Source: Paenibacillus illinoisensis NBRC 15959
GTDB lineage: Bacteria > Bacillota > Bacilli > Paenibacillales > Paenibacillaceae
Assembly: GCF_004000925.1 (NCBI RefSeq)
Contig: NZ_BIME01000006.1
Location: forward strand, 62,001-126,000
DNA: 64,000 bases
Reading direction: 5' to 3'
Shown here: one piece after another, positions 61,037 through 64,000 of the stretch
Numbering within the stretch: the stretch's first letter is position 1
How the letters are laid out: the number at the start of each line of letters is the position of its first letter
Translations under genes and position numbers: made by a program
Notes under the pieces: model-generated
What the model was told of the DNA's origin: nothing
Database searches by the model: none
Seen by the model: only the letters and a program-made list of their open reading frames with translations

Positions 61037-62620
61037 ATGTCTAAGGTGATCCATAAGACGCTTTATCTCATTCTTATTTTCTTTGTTGGTTTGTTTATTG
61101 TTTCGTCTTTATTCGTTCGGGCGCAGTATAATTATGGACTTTATGGAGACAATCCGATTCTGGGAACCCAGCAATGGAGTATTTTCCTTCCGGTCATCCT
61201 CCTGCTTCTGTTAGCGGGTATTGGGTTGTACCGTCTTTGCCTGAGATTGAACAAGTACAGTCCAAAGGTCGTTATTCCCGTGGTTTTGCTATGTTCCATG
61301 GCGATTCAGATCGCGATTATCTTTGTGTTTCCAAGAGTGCCGACGGATGATTCCCAGACAGTAGTTTCTCTTGCGATGAGCATGCTCTACGATCAGGATT
61401 ATTCCTCGTTTGAAACGGGTGGATATCTTCACATGTTCCCGTTTAACTTTTCCATCGTGCTCTATTTAAAAACACTGCTGTACCTGTTCCCGGATAACTA
61501 TCTGGTGATCAAGCTGTTTAATATTTTATTTTCAACGTTAACCACCTTTATGATTTATCTCATTTCTAAGCAGCTGAACCCCCAATCTAAGGAACGGGAT
61601 TACGGCGTTTTGATTTTTGCAGCGACATACCTGCCTTCCTTATTCTTGAACAACCTGATTTATAACGATGTGATTGCGACGGCATTTCTGACATCCTGTT
61701 TATACTTTTTGCTTCGGTTTGTACGCGAAAGATCATGGAAGGCTATTCTCTGTGCTGCGATTCTTCTCGCCATTGGAAACTACTTCCGCAGTATCGGCGC
61801 CATTGTGCTGATTGCTGCTATCTTGTACATCCTGCTGAACATGCGGAGTATCGGGTTCAAGAAGGTGCTGGGCTCCATCGCCGTACTGGCTGTTCTGTTT
61901 AATGTCCCAGGTTGGACCCAGAATGCCGTGCTGCAGTCCACAGGTACGGTAAGCGAACCGGTCGGCGAGAATTCGGCCCCCGTCTATATGTGGCTGAACA
62001 TGGGGATTAACCTCGAACGATTCGGATTCTGGGACAATATGGAGAGCTACCAAATTTATCAGAGACAGGCCAATTACAATAAGGCCGATAGCACAGCATT
62101 ATTTAAGCAGAAGATTGAGTCGAAGCTGTCGGAAGCGAGTGCCAGCGAACTGATTCAGATGTATTACAAAAAGATCATATGGACCTGGACTGAAGGGACG
62201 TACCAGATGGATCGATACGGAATCGGCAATGAAAGTGCCTCTGGCATGGGAAGGGGAAGATCAGGCGGAATTGCGGGCTCCTATAGTTACACCAATGGGG
62301 TAACGGACCTGTTCCAGGGGGATTCAGTCTATCGAACGGGTGTGCTTTGGGTCGTATATGTAATGAACTTCATGATGTACTGTTTTATTTTCGTTCGGTT
62401 GGTCCGGGGGATTCGTCTTAAGCGATATGATGAGGTCTCCCTGATTCTGGTGGTTCTCGGATTTATCGGTTTTTATATCCTGTGGGAGATCAAATCGCGC
62501 TATATCTACCCTGTATATCCTTTGCTTGTTGTGTTGTCCTATATGGGATTCAAGGATACGTATGAATTGATGTTCCAAAGAAAACTCGGCTGGGGACGGC
62601 CATCCCTGGGAAAAAGGTGA
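61037..62620 (+). CDS. Multi-pass membrane glycosyltransferase-like protein (GT39/PMT type)
   Basis: A 527-residue membrane protein with about 11-12 helices. ATG at 61037 (MSKVIHKTLYL) follows AAAAGGAG. The layout is that of lipid-phosphosugar-dependent GT-C glycosyltransferases: a first outer loop with the acidic PTDDSQTV, helices such as YLVIKLFNILFSTLTTFMIYLISK, NYFRSIGAIVLIAAIL, and a large C-terminal outer loop before KSRYIYPVYPLLVVLSYMGF. GT-C enzymes use a DD/DE-type acidic motif after the first helix. Target unknown. The next gene, a Met/Gly-rich lipoprotein, starts four bases after the stop. Confidence 0.8.
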   Translation: MSKVIHKTLYLILIFFVGLFIVSSLFVRAQYNYGLYGDNPILGTQQWSIFLPVILLLLLAGIGLYRLCLRLNKYSPKVVIPVVLLCSMAIQIAIIFVFPRVPTDDSQTVVSLAMSMLYDQDYSSFETGGYLHMFPFNFSIVLYLKTLLYLFPDNYLVIKLFNILFSTLTTFMIYLISKQLNPQSKERDYGVLIFAATYLPSLFLNNLIYNDVIATAFLTSCLYFLLRFVRERSWKAILCAAILLAIGNYFRSIGAIVLIAAILYILLNMRSIGFKKVLGSIAVLAVLFNVPGWTQNAVLQSTGTVSEPVGENSAPVYMWLNMGINLERFGFWDNMESYQIYQRQANYNKADSTALFKQKIESKLSEASASELIQMYYKKIIWTWTEGTYQMDRYGIGNESASGMGRGRSGGIAGSYSYTNGVTDLFQGDSVYRTGVLWVVYVMNFMMYCFIFVRLVRGIRLKRYDEVSLILVVLGFIGFYILWEIKSRYIYPVYPLLVVLSYMGFKDTYELMFQRKLGWGRPSLGKR

Positions 62621-62624
62621 TCTT

Positions 62625-63206
62625 ATGCGAAAAAATTATTATTTCACATCTGTTCTAATCCTACTGGCAGGCTGTGCTGTTCTGCTTGCCGCCTGTGATG
62701 TGATTACAGCCCAAAACATTACGAATACCGGTACTGCACAAGGCATGAATGGCGGGGGAATGATGAATGGTGGCCCAGGCATGAACGGAGGAATGCAGAG
62801 AGGCGGAGGCATGAATGACCGAACAGGTGGACCGGATGATATGCATGGTGCAATGAATGCTGATCTCACAGGCAGGATTATCTCCATAGACGGAGATACC
62901 GTTACTGTAGCATTACTTGAGTTTCAAGGCTTCTCTTCACAGAACTCGACTAACCAGGGTCAGCAGGACAGTGCTCCTGGCAGCGGAAGCAGGGAGATGA
63001 ATGAAACTGGCGTGGAAATGAAATTAAAGCTGAATGTGGATGTTAGCATCACTGAAGGTATGGAGATGGGAGGACGGGGTAACACCAGTTCAGATGCCAA
63101 CGGGGCAATTCAGGTATCTGATCTGAAAGAGGGAGATGTCGTCATGGTATGGTATAAGGAAAACACGGAGACAGTGGAACGAATGGCAGTTGTCCAGTCT
63201 GAATAA
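62625..63206 (+). CDS. Met/Gly-rich lipoprotein, function unknown
   Basis: A 193-residue exported protein. The signal MRKNYYFTSVLILLAGCAVL has two possible lipoboxes, LAGC (Cys17) and LAAC (Cys24). Residues about 38-77 are a low-complexity Met/Gly/Asn stretch (MNGGGMMNGGPGMNGGMQ). Then comes a beta-type domain (LTGRIISIDGDTVTVALLEF ... VEMKLKLNVDVSITEG ... LKEGDVVMVWYKENTETVERM) that looks like an OB-type or DUF5666-like fold. AAAGGTGA overlaps the end of the membrane glycosyltransferase gene, so the two are translated together. Metal binding by the Met-rich part is possible. Confidence 0.8.
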   Translation: MRKNYYFTSVLILLAGCAVLLAACDVITAQNITNTGTAQGMNGGGMMNGGPGMNGGMQRGGGMNDRTGGPDDMHGAMNADLTGRIISIDGDTVTVALLEFQGFSSQNSTNQGQQDSAPGSGSREMNETGVEMKLKLNVDVSITEGMEMGGRGNTSSDANGAIQVSDLKEGDVVMVWYKENTETVERMAVVQSE

Positions 63207-63266
63207 GTGATGAAGACAGCGGCAAAGAGATTTGGCGAGAAGATTTGAATTTGGTCCACCTTAAAT

Positions 63267-63315
63267 GAGCACAGGCTATTCCCGGTAAAAGGGAGAGTCC
63301 TGTGCTCTTTCTCTT
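63267..63315 (+). terminator. Terminator of the glycosyltransferase-lipoprotein operon
   Basis: Stem GAGCACAGG / CCTGTGCTC enclosing an inner CCC/GGG hairpin, then TTTCTCTTT. Confidence 0.85.
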
Positions 63316-63330
63316 TATGTATTCTCAGAT

Positions 63331-63933
63331 CTAGTCCAGACTTAGATCAAAATCAGGCTCACACATGTAATCGATCGGATAGAGATCATCTCTGGCTGAA
63401 ATTAATGCACGAAGGTGAAGATAAACATGGTTGGGCTGTACGACCACGCCATCCATACGATAGGGAGCAAGTTCAGCAACGACGAACACGTCTTCCGCAG
63501 CGTTACATTTGAAAATGACGTTATTCGGGTTACATACTTCCTCCATGTAGCTGTAAGTCATCACGTGATAAGCTTGTCCACGCCAATTGGTTTTGATGAC
63601 TTTATAGGATTGTGTTGCCACAAGATCAATATAGCGTTCCAAGGGAAACGTATGTTCAAATTGTGTGATGTACCCTTTTTCATCCACATCAATTGTAAAT
63701 TCCACATCATAGCTCACGTGAAACTCTTCCTTATAGGTTCCCTTCATGATTTTCATAGCATCCAAATGCGATCCAAAGTTAGTGTCTTCTATGTAGGGAA
63801 TTGCAATGCGTTCAGGATCAACATGATCGGTAATTTGGCTGGTGCTTGAGATCCCTTTCATAAACTTCGATGGCTGAAGATTAATAGAACCAATCATTTT
63901 CCCAGCATATGCAGGGCCGCAGGTTATTCGCAT
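63331..63933 (-). CDS. Hypothetical protein
   Basis: A 200-residue soluble protein I do not recognise. ATG at 63933 (MRITCGPAY) follows AAAGGAG at six bases; the ATG six bases earlier touches the RBS. The middle part alternates charged and hydrophobic residues (KEEFHVSYDVEFTIDVDEKGYITQFEHTF), suggesting a beta-sheet domain. There are a few Cys residues but no metal motif. No signal peptide. Its transcript runs towards the preceding terminator. Confidence 0.65.
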   Translation of the reverse strand: MRITCGPAYAGKMIGSINLQPSKFMKGISSTSQITDHVDPERIAIPYIEDTNFGSHLDAMKIMKGTYKEEFHVSYDVEFTIDVDEKGYITQFEHTFPLERYIDLVATQSYKVIKTNWRGQAYHVMTYSYMEEVCNPNNVIFKCNAAEDVFVVAELAPYRMDGVVVQPNHVYLHLRALISARDDLYPIDYMCEPDFDLSLD

Positions 63934-64000
63934 AGTCATCTCCTTTGTTGTTCATCAGTAATTAGACGAAAGGCAATAGAGAAAGTTTCACGAGATTAAG

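Noticed and set aside
1..64000. CRISPR arrays, insertion sequences, tRNA and rRNA genes, replication origin
   Set aside because: No regularly spaced repeats, transposase-like frames, tRNA cloverleaf-like segments, rRNA conserved stretches or clustered DnaA boxes were seen on reading both strands.

Overview
The window is about 49% G+C and carries a densely packed bacterial gene set. It looks like a Paenibacillus-type Firmicute: strong AGGAGG-type ribosome binding sites, several TTG and GTG starts, Gram-positive lipoproteins, a 1.5k-residue S-layer-anchored xylanase, and families typical of that genus (DUF4317, DUF4003, YrzA/DUF2536, GH105/GH112/GH94). The genus is an inference from gene content. 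No rRNA, tRNA, transposase, prophage or CRISPR array was seen.

Layout. 1-2.9 kb: a 3'-truncated zinc-ribbon/leucine-rich-repeat membrane protein and a GNAT acetyltransferase (both minus). 3.3-7.8 kb: modular GH10 xylanase with SLH domains behind a cre-like operator. 8.1-10.7 kb: cysD-cysN; CysN carries a decayed APS-kinase tail. 10.9-14.7 kb: yrzA, a candidate sRNA, a dihydrouridine synthase, an ankyrin protein and an SF0329-like protein. 14.7-15.9 kb: an AT-rich island with what appears to be a dead type I toxin gene, its antisense RNA and a nuclease-like DUF5655 protein. 16.2-22.0 kb: MetE-like protein, a very large HEAT-type protein and an AAA ATPase. 22.2-26.9 kb: TetR - NCS1 permease - DUF917 - HyuA operon with a palindromic operator. 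27.4-33.1 kb: DUF4317, a lipoprotein, a two-gene ABC exporter and an AlkD-like protein. 33.1-37.5 kb: sulfonate-type ABC importer plus flavin monooxygenase behind an attenuator-like leader. 37.6-42.2 kb: AraC regulator divergent from GH105 and GH112. 42.3-52.1 kb: Nudix, frameshifted SUKH, a tiny protein that is 44% methionine, hydrolase, kinase-like, DUF4003, amino-acid permease, a pair of coiled-coil genes and an SDR. 52.2-64 kb: transglutaminase lipoprotein, SnoaL-like, GH94, 2H phosphoesterase, GNAT, YgjP-like, DUF1801, membrane glycosyltransferase, Met/Gly-rich lipoprotein and an unknown protein.

Functional themes. Plant-polysaccharide use: xylanase outside the cell, then GH105 and the GH112 and GH94 phosphorylases inside. 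Sulfur acquisition: cysDN, and the ABC importer with its monooxygenase. Most other genes are single-gene units closed by clear intrinsic terminators.

Most notable for follow-up: a ~150-bp intergenic element present twice (38635-38790 and 50951-51125) with a conserved closing stem; the methionine-rich 71-residue protein; the decayed type I toxin-antitoxin locus; the attenuator-like leader at 33161-33309; and the APS-kinase remnant on CysN. All start sites are read by eye from RBS spacing.
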